The translations under genes and the position numbers were made by a program. Of a stretch of 64,000 nucleotides of DNA, positions 50,391 to 62,026 are shown piece after piece. The first letter of the stretch is position 1, and each line of letters begins with the position of its first letter. This DNA comes from Rotaria sp. Silwood1 (lineage: Eukaryota; Rotifera; Eurotatoria; Philodinida; Philodinidae): positions 1,891,883 to 1,955,882 of the forward strand of contig CAJNOP010000024.1 of NCBI GenBank assembly GCA_905250075.1. Direction: 5' to 3'. The notes under the pieces are model-generated. The model did not search any database. It was not told where the DNA came from and saw only the letters and a program-made list of their open reading frames with translations.

Positions 50391-50909
50391 GCAAATATTG
50401 GATAACAGATATTCACAACTTAGCCAGTTACACTGCCTTGCTTAGCAGCGAGGCGAGAACAAGGTTGTGAAAAATTTGGTGTGTTATCTCGTCTATATAC
50501 GATGCAGTTGTTGCTGATTATATATCATACTAGATTAAGAAAAAAAAACAAGATAATGAGGTCAAAATGAATAACTATGATTCATATAACTTCACCAGAA
50601 AGACAAGAATAAATTGTGATCCAATAAATGATTTAGTATATAGCTGTCATAAAATACATTTAAATTTTATCAAATTTCCAGTTTTTTCAAACTTCTGCTA
50701 AACGCGTCTGTCATCATAAGGGCACAATAGCGAAAAAAACAACATATAAAGAACCACTATATGTATTTATTGTCGGCACCAAAATAAGTAGGGGTGCGTG
50801 AAAGATGAGTATCTCGACAATGGCAATAGTTAGTAATCTGAAGCATTCATCATTTGAAAGAGGCACAATTGGAAAGTATTATTATATAGGATATCTAGAA
50901 ATTCCTTAG
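50391..50909. other. Spacer inside the duplicated region, nothing recognised
   Basis: About 520 bp, AT-rich except for a small self-complementary GC-rich stretch at about 50433-50465 (GCCTTGCTTAGCAGCGAGGC). Not a tRNA or other known RNA on inspection. Confidence 0.35.
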
Positions 50910-51440
50910 CCGAAGAAAAATTTAAATATCTCCGTAATATTTTGATCTGATCAGTTGATATTTTTACCACTGATAAAGGAGTGTTCACAACTCATATTGA
51001 CAGAAGAAGCATTGACAAAACTTGTCTTGAAGCATTACAACTAACGCCAACAAAGATCTACAACCCTTCACGACTTATGAACAGAAAAACAATATGGCAC
51101 GTGCGTCAACAAATTCATTTGATTTATTGCTGAAACTTCCTAAGCACAAAGAGTAAGAAGACATTCAGTTGCTCTATAAATTTGGGACCAAACAATACTA
51201 GTGTAGAAAAGTAATCAAGATCGTCGATATGTTGTTTATTCTTGCCTAGGGAGTAAATATGTTGTTTGCTTATAACCCGTGATAGGGAATAGTTCCTTGT
51301 CAAAGCCAATTGTGATGTTTCAAAACAAGTTTTGGCAACACGTCTTCTGTTAATATGAGCTCTATGAACACTCCTCTATCAGTGGTAAAAATATTAGCCC
51401 CTTGACTCAAAACATTACGAAGACATTAAAAAATTTCTTG
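50910..51440. repeat. Inverted duplication of a coding-like fragment
   Basis: The left arm, about 50910-51065, and right arm, about 51290-51440, match in opposite orientation (TTTTTACCACTGATA.AGGAGTGTTCA and TCATATT.ACAGAAGA; CAAAACTTGT.TTGAA). Arms are about 150 bp with a spacer of about 225 bp. Both arms keep the peptide frame IFTTD.GVF, so the unit was once coding. Confidence 0.65.
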
Positions 51441-52799
51441 ATGGTGCGAGTGTGCATTATTTTCATCTTTGAATGATAAAATCCTAAGGAGAAAATAACT
51501 AGCATTGTTGATAAATTATATTTTCATGAAAACTGCCTTCGTTTGCATTGAAAATCATTCAGACGAAAAATAAATCAAATACTAAAAAAGAAAAAAGTAG
51601 TTTAAGATCAATAAATATGCACTAAACTAAACACTATCAGAACACAATGTTTAACGAAAACAGTCCAAAAATTAAAGGGAAAAAAACATTTTTTTTTTTA
51701 ATTGTAACGCGCATTTTTCTCTTAAGATTCATTTGAATGTAAGACGACATAAATACATGACATCAGTCAACACATTAGAAATTCGGTTATTCATAAAACA
51801 ATTTCAAATTGGTTTCCCAATTTTAATTGATTGTTTCGATTACAATCATTGACGATTTCATTTTTAGTAATTTCAATATGAGCTGCTAATTTGTTTTTAG
51901 ATACAATAGATATTTCTAGATTGATAATTTTCTTAATCTATGAGCTAGATGAATCAATTAATAGTCATTGTGACGAGTATGTGGCCTAGTAACTTCTGTA
52001 AAATTGATAAATAGGGGTCGATGCGATTCTAATTGAAATCAAATGAGCGAAAGAACTGTTCCAACAGTACATTTTTCGAAACTGAGCTTATTGATCTCTA
52101 TTCTCAAAGTTTGATATTTCTTCTGAATCTCATTCAACAATATCTCTTCGAGATGAATTTAAACAAGAAAATTCACCTATTTAATCAATAAACATGTTGA
52201 ATTTGTCATGATTTACAATCATTGAGTAGATTCATTTGATTTTGTAAATATTTTTAAAACTAACTTAATATGGAACTGTCACCAACTTCTGGGATACTGT
52301 TTGCTTGTTCAACAAAATTTTTATCATTTCGTGCTTATTCTTTTGTCTAGCATTAGAATATTAAGTAAGAACTTTTGTTGATATGAAATGATCTTAAATA
52401 ACCGATCACTCTGTAATGAATCCAAATCAGACTCGTAAGGATTGAATGAATAGCATTTTTTGTTTGAAATTTTATTCAATTTTGAAGTCCTTATGATATC
52501 ATTAAGAATTCTTACAAAAAGCCGAATCTCTGGATTATAATTTTTTTTTTTTTTTTCTTAGAATAATGTCAATACATTAGAATAAAGCTGAATGTTTTGT
52601 GTCGTGAATGAAAAAAAAAATCGCTAATGAAATCTAGTCAATCATATTCGGCAAACGATTGATATAAGAATTTAACTTTCATCACATACATAAAATGAAG
52701 CTAAAAATCTTTGTTATCAAGCAAAACAATTACTACTTTAATGGAAAATCGAATATATTAAAATACTTGATCTAAAGTTCACAATGATAAACGTAGTTT
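51441..52799. other. Spacer inside the duplicated region, no gene seen
   Basis: AT-rich, stop-rich in all frames. No repeat or RNA recognised. Confidence 0.35.
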
Positions 52800-55560
52800 T
52801 TGAACATGAAATTTTGAACGTCGTTTGGTTTGTGATAAAACAGATCATATGTGACAAATATGTGATGATTGAATTCAAATGTTATCAAGTTTTAATGAAT
52901 TTTGTGATATATTTGGTTTAGAAATGAAAACTGCTACAGATGAAGTACAATTGGTCTATCAACTACTTAAACATGTATTGGATTTTAAAAAATATTCTGT
53001 TTTATATCATTTTAATACATTTAATCGTTCAAATTCTTAACAGTGGCATTCATTTATTGTACTATTATTTTACAATGTTGGAAAACAATTATGGGATATT
53101 TGATTGTTTTGATTATATACAAAGATAATTCAATCATATTTAAAGTAAATATCGAATTTTCTTTTGTTTTTCTTATGTAAGGTGTCGGAAATGCAAAATT
53201 TGAGCAAAATATTTTGCTGTCATGATTTGATAGAGTTCCTTGAGTTGACTATAAAAATTTTCATTTTGACATACTCAGACGATATTTCTTTTGCCACGAA
53301 ACTTAAGAAAATCAAAAAAGCCTCTCAATATTTAAATACTCCAAAAGCATCACGTCGTATTAGCTTTGACGTTGATCCGAATATTTTTTTTTTATTTGAC
53401 TCGTCATATGGGTAGGACAAAAAAAGATACATGTTTTTTGCGAAAGAAGAAAACCATTGTTTCAAGTGAAATTTTTGGAAATATGATTCTTAGAAACCAA
53501 GTTAAAGGTTAAAGGTGTAATAACATTGTATGGATAGGCAGATGGATTGATATAGCGACGTAAGAATAAGAAAGAAAAGAAAACTTATTACCACTAATAA
53601 AAAGAGAGAGAAAATAGTAAAATTTATTCATTTCTTTCAGAATAATGTCGACAATAATTGATTGTATAGAGTGAGATCGAAGTTCTTGAAAATTTTTCGA
53701 ATTAAAAGCGAAAGTTTTTAGATAATGCTAGCTGAAAATTTAGAACGAGCTCAACGATAAAATTTTTCCAAAGCTCAATATGAATAACAAACAGCGATCC
53801 AAACAAAAGCTAAAGTTTCAATAAAAAAAGAAATAAAACAATATGTACAGGAACATTAAAAACTTCAAGTAGTCATACTTCTCTGATCAAGAGGCTGACG
53901 CCGTATTTATATCCAGATGTGCAAATGATGGTAAGGGAAATTATATGCTACATTACCATCTAGAACGAAGCTTTTTCAGAAGTTGATATTACTTATGACA
54001 CAGACAAACATGAAGATATGGATGACCAAGAAAAATTATAACGATTAATTAAGGAAATATCAATAACGAAGCAAAAAAAAAAGAACAAAATACTAAATTA
54101 TTTATTATGTTTGTATACCTCATAATTATTTTCCAGTATTGGTTTGACTTTTTCTCCAGAAAGATTTCATTGCAAAATATAAATTGAACATAGAACAGTA
54201 TATGCTCAACTTTATGAGTGTGATGATCTACGAAAACATCTTCAAGACTATTTACAAATGGTTCTTGAAGAAATAGCTAAATATTTAATTTCATAGACGC
54301 GTGTTATTATCATCTCTGCCTCTCACCATTAATCAACAGCCAATCGGGCGTACTTCTTTCTTGAAATATCTGGTACTCAACTACGTCACTCGATCTCATC
54401 TATCCTCATTATAAATACGTCAACTAATCTTTAATGCATTTATTTTATCATATTTTTTATTTATATATTCTACCTGATCCTTATTGTCTAATGGAATTAT
54501 ACACAAAATTGAAGCCTATAATCGTTAAATCTATTGACTCATGCACAATTAGTAGGATGTTCGCAACAAAAAAGTATCATGGTAGCCTGCTTTTTAAACT
54601 GCTGCAACACATGCTCAACGCTTCTTACATCGCTTTATTAATAAGGCACAAACAATATCATCTGAGCTTTTCGAATTTTATATTCGATCAAAGGCGATGC
54701 CGATGTGTCTACAGATTCACACCGAAGAAACACAATGTATTGACGCTCTACCTTGCGGTTGATTCAGTAGGTACATTCGAAACTGGATTAACTAGTACAA
54801 TCATGCACGTTCTCATAAGTGTTACTTAGATCACTTATCTGCCTTGTTATCAATATCCACTGATGCACAATAGTAACTACTATGTATCATGAGTGTTAGA
54901 TTTGTTTTGAAACCGAGATTAAGGGTCTAGTTTCCTATAATCCTCTGGATAATTGAACTTCAATGCAGCGCTAATAAAAAAAAATAAATGAAGAGAAGTC
55001 AAATATTTAATCAGGTGGCGTATCGATTTCAACATGGATAATGTAAAAACACGTTTTCTATTTGAAATCCATTTGAAAAACAAGAAGATTTTTAAGAATA
55101 TAAATTTATGGAACGTATTGCTCGATGAGCAGCAACTATTTAGTTTATTCTTGAAATGCTGCAAGTTTCCAAAAAAATGATTCACCTCAATTTATTGAAA
55201 CACTTTTTGATCAGTTAGATCAATTATTTTTTCTTAAAAGTAAACCTGAGATTTTTTTAAAATGACAAATCATAAACCATTTGAAGGCAAATTTAGGAAA
55301 AACGTTTCATGCATTTCAAACATAGGCTCCAGAAATTGCAGAACAAAGACATCAAGGTAATCAACAACATGAAAAGATATAGTTATTCCAATTAAAAATA
55401 TCAATTAGAATAATGTTCAATTAGAAGAACAACAGAAACGTTTACATCAAAATAATTGAAATCTAGATGATTTAGATCCAGTTGAAGTCATAATATCATC
55501 ACCAAGGGTAAAAAGTACTGATAAATGTTTATTTTACTTTTGATTTATTTTTGGAATAAC
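52800..55560 (+). pseudogene. Decayed coiled-coil protein gene, family unknown
   Basis: Several plus-strand segments read as protein but are cut by stops and shifts: about 52890-53040 (FNEFCDIFGLEMKTATDEV, then LVYQLLKHVLDFKKY), 53724-53870 (MLAENLERAQR, stop, FSKAQYE, stop, TKAKVSIKKEIKQYVQEH), 53975-54060 (SEVDITYDTDKHEDMDDQEKL), 54185-54297 (HRTVYAQLYECDDLRKHL, then YLQMVLEEIAKYLIS) and 55165-55380 (FIETLFDQLDQLFFL, then AKYG-less charged stretches). The order is collinear, so this is probably one long charged, helical protein gene that has died. The family was not identified. Confidence 0.4.
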
Positions 55561-55594
55561 AGAAATCTTTGGAATCACGTGATGAAGCCGCACA

Positions 55595-56335
55595 ATGAAC
55601 GTGTTCCACGATAAAACTATCTTAAGAATGGTTCAACGTAGCGAGTTGTCCTTTCCGCTATAGATAGTTTTTTCTAATATGCTTGGAAGCTGGGTTTGTA
55701 GAAAACTGTGGTTTTTCAGCTACAGGAGATAAAAAAAATGAGTTTTGCAAAAAAAAGTTAGAGGAAGAAGAACTTTCTAATATGATATGCGGAATCAGCA
55801 TCGAAATGCGAACACTTTTAAAAAAAACTCAAGTCTCTAACACAGAATTTAAATTGTGGAATTTGAAATAGTTCAACGTAGGTAGATGATAGAAAGCTGG
55901 GTCGAACGTCAATCGGTAGAGAATTCCAAATTGAATAAACATATGGTTGAGGCTCTATTTTTATTCACTTTTGAATTCTCCATCAATTGGTGTTCGAACT
56001 AGTTTTCTATCATCTGCCTACGTTGAACTATTTGAAATTTTACAATTTAAATTCTGTGTTAGAGACTTGAGTTGTTTAAAAGTGTTCGCCTTTCGATGTT
56101 GATTCCGCATATCCTATTAAAAAGTTTTTCTAACTCTTAGTTTTTTTTCCAAAACTCATTTTTTTTTAACTATCTATAGGCAAAAAAACACGATTTTCTA
56201 CAAACCGAACTTCGAAGCATTTTAGAGAAAACTTTCTCGAGACAAAAAGACAGAGTATGTCGAGAAACGTTAACAAACCCGAGGACAACTCAATACGTTC
56301 AGCCATTCTTGAAATAGTTTTCTTATGAAACACGC
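55595..56335. repeat. Long near-complete palindrome with coding-like arms
   Basis: The left arm, 55595-55932, and right arm, about 55969-56335, are reverse complements at roughly 80-90 per cent by eye, with only about 37 bp between them. Matches include AAGAATGG.T.AACGTA..GAGTTGTCCT at the outer ends, TTCTACAAACC.A.CTTC, TTAAATTCTGTGTTAGAGAC and GATGATAGAAA near the centre. Parts of each arm are open in one frame (plus 55683-55871; minus 56354-56166), suggesting that a gene fragment was inverted onto itself. The right arm ends 30 bp before copy 2 of the long direct repeat. Confidence 0.75.
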
Positions 56336-56365
56336 CTAGTAGTATGCTATACATATTTTGTCGCT

Positions 56366-58085
56366 TAAAACGTCACATACGTTGATTTGAAGACCTATCA
56401 TAATTACTCTTCTGGAATTCAATATCAGTCAAGAAAGAATATTCACATTTTCTATTCAAACAAATGTATTTATTGCATCGAATTATGAGACATCATATGT
56501 TTCTCTTTCATACAGTATCATACTATTTTTGTTCCACCGATAGTCAAACAGTTTTTTTTCTCAAAATACATAATTATAAATATCAAATAAGCGTTTTTCA
56601 ATAATTGTTTTCAAACAACTTCAACAATGTCCTACTGAAAATTTCAGAATTCTATTAACTAGCTCTTTTTGATGATATATTACATGCAATCATACTTTTG
56701 TTATTATATTGTTAAGTGCAATTATTCTTAGATGCAATTCTATACCATACGGAAGAAAAGTATTACGAAACAGTTTAGTTAATGCATATAAATTCTGTCT
56801 AATGTGATATCATTAACAATAAAATACAATACTCATATGAAAATACAACAGTCTTCTTGAAATTCACTTCATTTATATTCAACCTCTAGAGTAAGACTTC
56901 TTCATGCTTTTCTTGTTATTAAAAATGACATCAACTATTCTATATCAAATATCTTATTCAGTAAAAGTTTAAGCAAATAATAAAATATAAGAAAAAAAAA
57001 ACAAGTTAAAATATAGTTATCTAAATAACAATCAATGAGAGACATTTCAAGGATTAGAGCTTAAACAAAACAAAAGATTAATCAATGTGGACTTCAGACT
57101 TGTAAAAATATGAAAAAAAAAACAACCAACTACATGCACACTATAGACATAATTTTGATTGCAGCTATGATAAGTCCCTTTGAGTTGTTTATGATCAATA
57201 CAATTTAATGCAAATGATATAAATAGAAATAAAGGTAAAGTAATGATTTTATATTTTTTTCATGTTTCTTGTCTAAAAAATACTTTTCGAATCAGATTGA
57301 CAGTTACAATGTCAAATTAGATGATGTTTCATTTATAGTCGTATGATTCTTGAAAAAGCATGTTAACATCATCTAATTGACTGAGTGATTACTATCAAGA
57401 AATCTTATCAATGATAAACAAACAGAAATATTGCTGATAGAAATATCAGAGTCCTATAAATAAGAACATTCAATATACAATTTGGCAAAAAAAGATATCA
57501 ACATTAGGGACTGAGCAGCAATATAACAACTGGCATAGATGAAATAACAAAGAAAAAAGTCAAATAAAGCAAATTAAAATAAAAGATAAGAGAATATACG
57601 CAATATTGACAGCTTTACATCCATCTCCATCTCCATCTTTTCAATATCAAATATAGTTTTCAATTGGCAAACATCAATTTTCATCATAAATTGAAAGATG
57701 CAAAGATTAATGTAATTGATTTATTCATTATCGAGACTTTTATCATCGACTAAATAAATCCCAAAAGTTTTGAATTCTTTCTATTAGTTTTTAGAAATCT
57801 AATTTAGTTTTTTAATCAAATGCACCGCATAAGTCTCTGAAGTAATGCATACAATATCAAGTGTTTTGTATTATATTATTGATTAGAAAAAATTACTAAA
57901 AATGAATAGAATTTTTTCATTGTAAAAACGAGTAACACTTTTAAATAATAGATCCCAGTATAAAATAGAGAAAGTTATGAATGACGAGAATTTGTGAACG
58001 AAATAGTTAGTAAGAATTAAAACTCTACCTATATGCGTCCAATGGATGTATGATGGAATTCTATTATAGATGGTGCCATAGATGA
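56366..58085. repeat. Long direct repeat, copy 2
   Basis: About 1.7 kb, same orientation as 48786-50390 and highly similar throughout. It carries two segments missing from copy 1: about 57037-57083, bounded by ATCAAT repeats, and about 57799-57860, ending in an ATCAA match. Such short matches at the edges are typical of slippage or microhomology deletions, so copy 2 may be closer to the ancestral form. No coding capacity. Confidence 0.85.
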
Positions 58086-58550
58086 GCAATACAAAAAGTT
58101 TTTGGTAAGTCAGTTAGTATTTTAAATGGAGGAAGGATTGATTACATGGATGTGGATTGTCTATAGAATAAGAACGCGAAAAACTAATGTTTGACAAGTA
58201 TGTCAACTTATTGTATGATAATTTTAGAAGATTGGGTCAACGACCAAGGATTAAATAAGAATCATAGGAAGAAATTTTACTGATCATAGCCTAATAACTA
58301 AGTATATAATAGTGAAAAATAATCTGTATCTATTATATAATGATGATCAAGAACATTACATTAACAGCGATATATAATAGCATAATATATGTGAAAATTA
58401 CAGAATTTTTGAACAAATTTAAATATATAGAAATTTATTTCATATATAATTTTTTTTTTAATATTGGTCAAATTAATTAGAACGAAAAAATATTATGAAT
58501 TTTAAAATTAATTAAAATGTATAACATCAAAAAACCATTGTATATGAAAT
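58086..58550. other. Spacer between long repeat and 5S gene
   Basis: AT-rich, about 465 bp, nothing recognised. It forms the immediate upstream flank of the 5S gene. Confidence 0.4.
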
Positions 58551-58669
58551 GCTTACGGCCATACCACGTTGAATACACCAGTTCTCGTCCGATCACTGAA
58601 GTTAAGCAACGTCGGGCTCGGTTAGTACTTGGATGGGTGACCGCCTGGGAATACCGAGTGTCGTAAGCT
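58551..58669 (+). rRNA. 5S ribosomal RNA
   Basis: About 119 bases. The ends GCTTACG and CGTAAGC pair perfectly to form helix I. Canonical animal 5S blocks are present in order: GGCCATACCACG, GTTCTCGTCCGATCACTGAA, GTTAAGCAACGTCGGGC (with box A) and GGATGGGTGACCGCCTGGGA (box C, about 58631-58650). The internal control region that TFIIIA binds looks intact and a T-run follows at once, so the gene is probably functional. It is a single copy in this window, not a tandem array. No mismatches that would mark it as a pseudogene were noticed. Confidence 0.95.
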
Positions 58670-58673
58670 TTTT
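58669..58673 (+). terminator. Pol III terminator of the 5S gene
   Basis: A run of five T directly after the last paired bases of the 5S RNA, the usual RNA polymerase III stop signal. Confidence 0.8.
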
Positions 58674-60780
58674 GTTTTCTCTTTTTTTCTCCTTGAATTC
58701 GTTTATCAACCAAACATTTTCATAGTGATAAAATCTTGTTTTCTTTTTTTTTTAAATTTTTTCTTTATTTATGAAGTCATATGTAAATAGTTACTTGTAA
58801 TTGGTAGACATTTATGATATTTCTTCAAATAGGCATGAAAAAAATAAAACACTGTATATCAAAAAGTGTTGAAAACAATAGAGGTTAAAAATATATATCT
58901 TATCTTAATTACAGTACACACATTTTTTCTGCTTTTATAAACACAATAGATAGATTTTTCTCCTGTTGATAGACGCCTACATTATGGATCATTAAGTCAA
59001 CGAAGAACAGTAGTTGTCGTCATATATATATTTTTATATGTAATTTTTATTAAGGACGAAATTACAATGAGAACAATATTACTGATAAATCTACAACAGT
59101 AAATTGTTATGTAGACAGTAAGTATCAGTAGATCTAAAAATAACTCTCTAATTACCTAATAAAATTCGATATGTTGTAGAATTGCTTATAGAAAATATTT
59201 TGAATTAGTTTGTCATGACGACTTCATTGGAAATCATGCACACATACTTTCAAATAAAATAATAATTATACATTGAGAAAGTATCTCAGAAGATATTGAT
59301 CAATATTATTAACTGTCTACTCATAAAATGGCTTATATCAAATAATGATTAGCATATATTTGAATTTTACTGATATCTATTTCTTATTTTATATTACAAG
59401 TTTCATCCTTGTCTTTTGTTTAATCTGATTAAAACTATTATTTCTCGTCAACAGAGATATGAGACAAGAAAAATCTTCTGAGAACTCAAAATGTGCAGAA
59501 ACAGTTTTTTTCAACAGAGAAGAGCAAAATATTTTTTAATGTTCTACGATTTTAGTTGGAAAGAAAAACAAAACGATTTTTACTGAGAAAAAATGAAATT
59601 TTTCGCACAGTGGGAATAAGAGAGGGAGTATGACGCACATCCCTGTTGCCCACGCTCCTGCTTGTCAATCATAGTATATAAGTTATAGCATGTGCATAAC
59701 AGAGGTCATTTAGCTCATTATTTATTAATGATTTGATTATATTGAATTTATGGAAAATGAAAAAACATTCTCATCATCAATCTATTATTATTATTGTTAT
59801 TATAAATATAGAATAAGAAATATTCTATATAACAAATGCTAAATCGTTTTATATGTAATGTATGTCTTTAAAATGTTTTTTTTCATATACAAAATATTCA
59901 TTACTGCTAATAACAGTGAACAGAACCTTTTGATTTTAAAAAGTAATCAAACATATTCTTTCTTTTACATTTTCGACGAATGACTTATAACAAATGTTCT
60001 AATTCAATTCTTGATGAGGTAAACAAAAAAAATTGACATTTTAAAAGCTATTTCTATATACATTTGTTGTAAATTATATGCTTGAATTCAAAATTCCATG
60101 TATAGCTTTGACGCTCTCACCTTTTTTTATTCCTATTTTCTTTTTTCTCTTTTTTTTTTTTATACTTTATTCTTTATGCTCCACGTTTCATTGCATAGTT
60201 TGTTGTAGAGAAATGGCAACTATTTCAGCAATTTGTTACTTGATACCATATTTTTCTTCATTCTTTTTTCTTTCACACTTCTTTCATGTGTCATAAAAGA
60301 ATGTTGCTAGACTTTTCAAGGAACGAAAAACATAGAAATGAAAGTAGGAAGAACAGACAAACACAATTCATGTTACTAAATAACAGTTATACAACAACAC
60401 TACTACATTCATATAAACAGCTGATTTGAAATCTCTTTTGTTAGTATATTAGTAGTAGGTCATAAAAAGGAAGAAAAATATTTTTCAATTTTCTCGTTTT
60501 TTTATGGAACGAAGAGCAATATTGGTTTAGAGACTTCAAATATCAAATGTCAAAGAAAAAAAAATGTACTCGACAACGATGGGTGACAGATTGTGCACAA
60601 ATATATAATCGAGTGTATTGCAAGAATCGATAAAGAGAATCAGAAGAAACAAAGAAAAACGATTAAGCTTTTATCAAACTCTAATATCATTATTTCAGAT
60701 TGAAACATACATTATATATTTTTATACATTTTGAAGAACGAATATACAAATCAATTATTTCTTGCCTTCCTATTAGCTAC
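58674..60780. other. Intergenic, no gene seen
   Basis: AT-rich, about 2.1 kb. A 72-codon frame at 60078-60296 is F/S/L-rich and not credible. The final part should contain the promoter of the kinase-like gene; no element stands out. Confidence 0.35.
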
Positions 60781-61033
60781 TGCATGTTTGATTTTTCTCA
60801 CAACGACGACAATAATAACAACAACAATAACAACAAAAACAGGTAATTATGTTTTTCACGTCATCATAAGAACGTCTTAGTTTTCTTTCTTATTTTCTTG
60901 TGATTATTTTCTTCTCTTTTCAAAATCATAATATATAAATAGACTTTGTTTTTTTTACTCATTGCACGTTCTTGTATTTGTTTTGTTTCAATATTGATTA
61001 TGATTTATTTTGTCTATTATTAGTTCAATAACG
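60781..61033 (+). promoter_or_regulatory. Candidate 5'-UTR exon end and intron of the kinase-like gene
   Basis: A 5' splice site AAACAG|GTAATT at 60842/60843 and a 3' splice site TATTAG at 61017-61022 would define a 180-bp intron ending 11 bases before the ATG at 61034. The exon before it is rich in AAC/AAT triplets. Inferred from signals and position only. Confidence 0.45.
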
Positions 61034-62026
61034 ATGAAAACAGCTCACTTATGTAATTATTCATATGAAGACATCGAAGAACTATTGAAGCGTGAAGGAC
61101 TCGATCAACGATTTCAATTAAATTATGAATATGAAAAAAAACTTGGTTCAACATGTCAAGTTTATTATGCTCATGATTTATCACAAAAGGATCAACGACT
61201 TGTTGCACTGAAGTTTATACGTTCAGATTTTATTGATAGTTTTGTTTCATATAATGATTTATTAAATTTACAACAAACAAAAAATTGTTTTTATAAACCT
61301 CAAAATGTTATTTATAATCGTCGTTTAAAAAATTTTGATAATTATATTCCTATTGAACAATATATAGGTGAACTTGGACGTATATGTCCACATCTACCGA
61401 TACCACGTTGTGTTGAAAATGGTGCAAAACATCTTCAAACATGTAATGTTTATTTAATTGCATTTGAATATATTCATGGACGAACTGTTTGGGAAAATTT
61501 AGTTCGTACAAATTTTACATATTTAAATGAATATCAAGCACGTACATTTGTACGATTATTTATTGAACAAATTTTAATACTATTAAAACATCATATTATT
61601 CATTGTGATTTAAATGGTTGTCAAAATTACTATTATAAAGCATATGATGAAATAAATTCATCAAAACAAAACTATGAACAATGGTTATCAAATGAAGATG
61701 GTGAAGATGGATATTCAAGTATGAGTGGTGATAGTAGACAATCATCTATAGACGATCTTGCTTCCGTATCATCTTCATCGCCATTAACATTTATTGATTT
61801 TGGTTGGGCAATATGTACAGCTGATCCGAATGATGATCGACATGAAACTCTATTGCTTACACTTCAAAACTTATTCGAACGAGTCCCACGGATTATACAA
61901 ATATTTGCTGGTCCTAATTATTGGGATTTTCGTCAAGCCATACAAAGTCGAAAACAAGGTCTAAAAGAATTACTCCATCATCCATGGTTAACAAAAAGTG
62001 ATACAATATATGAAAACGATTCGTAA
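61034..62026 (+). CDS. Divergent protein-kinase-like protein with shortened C-lobe
   Basis: Single coding exon, 330 aa from the first ATG. An open TTG at 61010 extends the frame upstream, but a 3' splice site lies between, so 61034 is preferred. A degenerate glycine loop LGSTCQVYYA (residues 37-46) is followed by VALKFI with the ATP-binding Lys60, a possible helix-C Glu113, the catalytic-loop motif HCDLNGCQN (190-198; catalytic Asp192, but the usual Lys is Asn194 and the usual Asn position 197 is Gln, with Asn at 198), and IDFG with metal-binding Asp255. Between catalytic loop and DFG is an insert of about 45 acidic and Ser-rich residues (205-250). After DFG there is no APE motif, and only about 70 residues remain before LLHHPWL, a typical end of kinase domains. 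Activity is possible but doubtful. No subfamily was recognised. A candidate AATAAA lies at 62282-62287. Confidence 0.75.
   Translation: MKTAHLCNYSYEDIEELLKREGLDQRFQLNYEYEKKLGSTCQVYYAHDLSQKDQRLVALKFIRSDFIDSFVSYNDLLNLQQTKNCFYKPQNVIYNRRLKNFDNYIPIEQYIGELGRICPHLPIPRCVENGAKHLQTCNVYLIAFEYIHGRTVWENLVRTNFTYLNEYQARTFVRLFIEQILILLKHHIIHCDLNGCQNYYYKAYDEINSSKQNYEQWLSNEDGEDGYSSMSGDSRQSSIDDLASVSSSSPLTFIDFGWAICTADPNDDRHETLLLTLQNLFERVPRIIQIFAGPNYWDFRQAIQSRKQGLKELLHHPWLTKSDTIYENDS

Noticed and set aside
50433-50465. Possible small structured RNA
   Set aside because: A short GC-rich self-complementary stretch but with no tRNA boxes, Pol III terminator or match to a known RNA.
48786-58085. LTR retrotransposon (long direct repeats as LTRs)
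   Set aside because: No reverse transcriptase, integrase or gag traces inside, no primer-binding site seen, no TG...CA ends recognised, and the copies differ by sizeable indels.
61010-61033. Upstream TTG start of the kinase-like gene
   Set aside because: TTG initiation is not expected in a nuclear animal gene, and a 3' splice site lies between it and the ATG at 61034.
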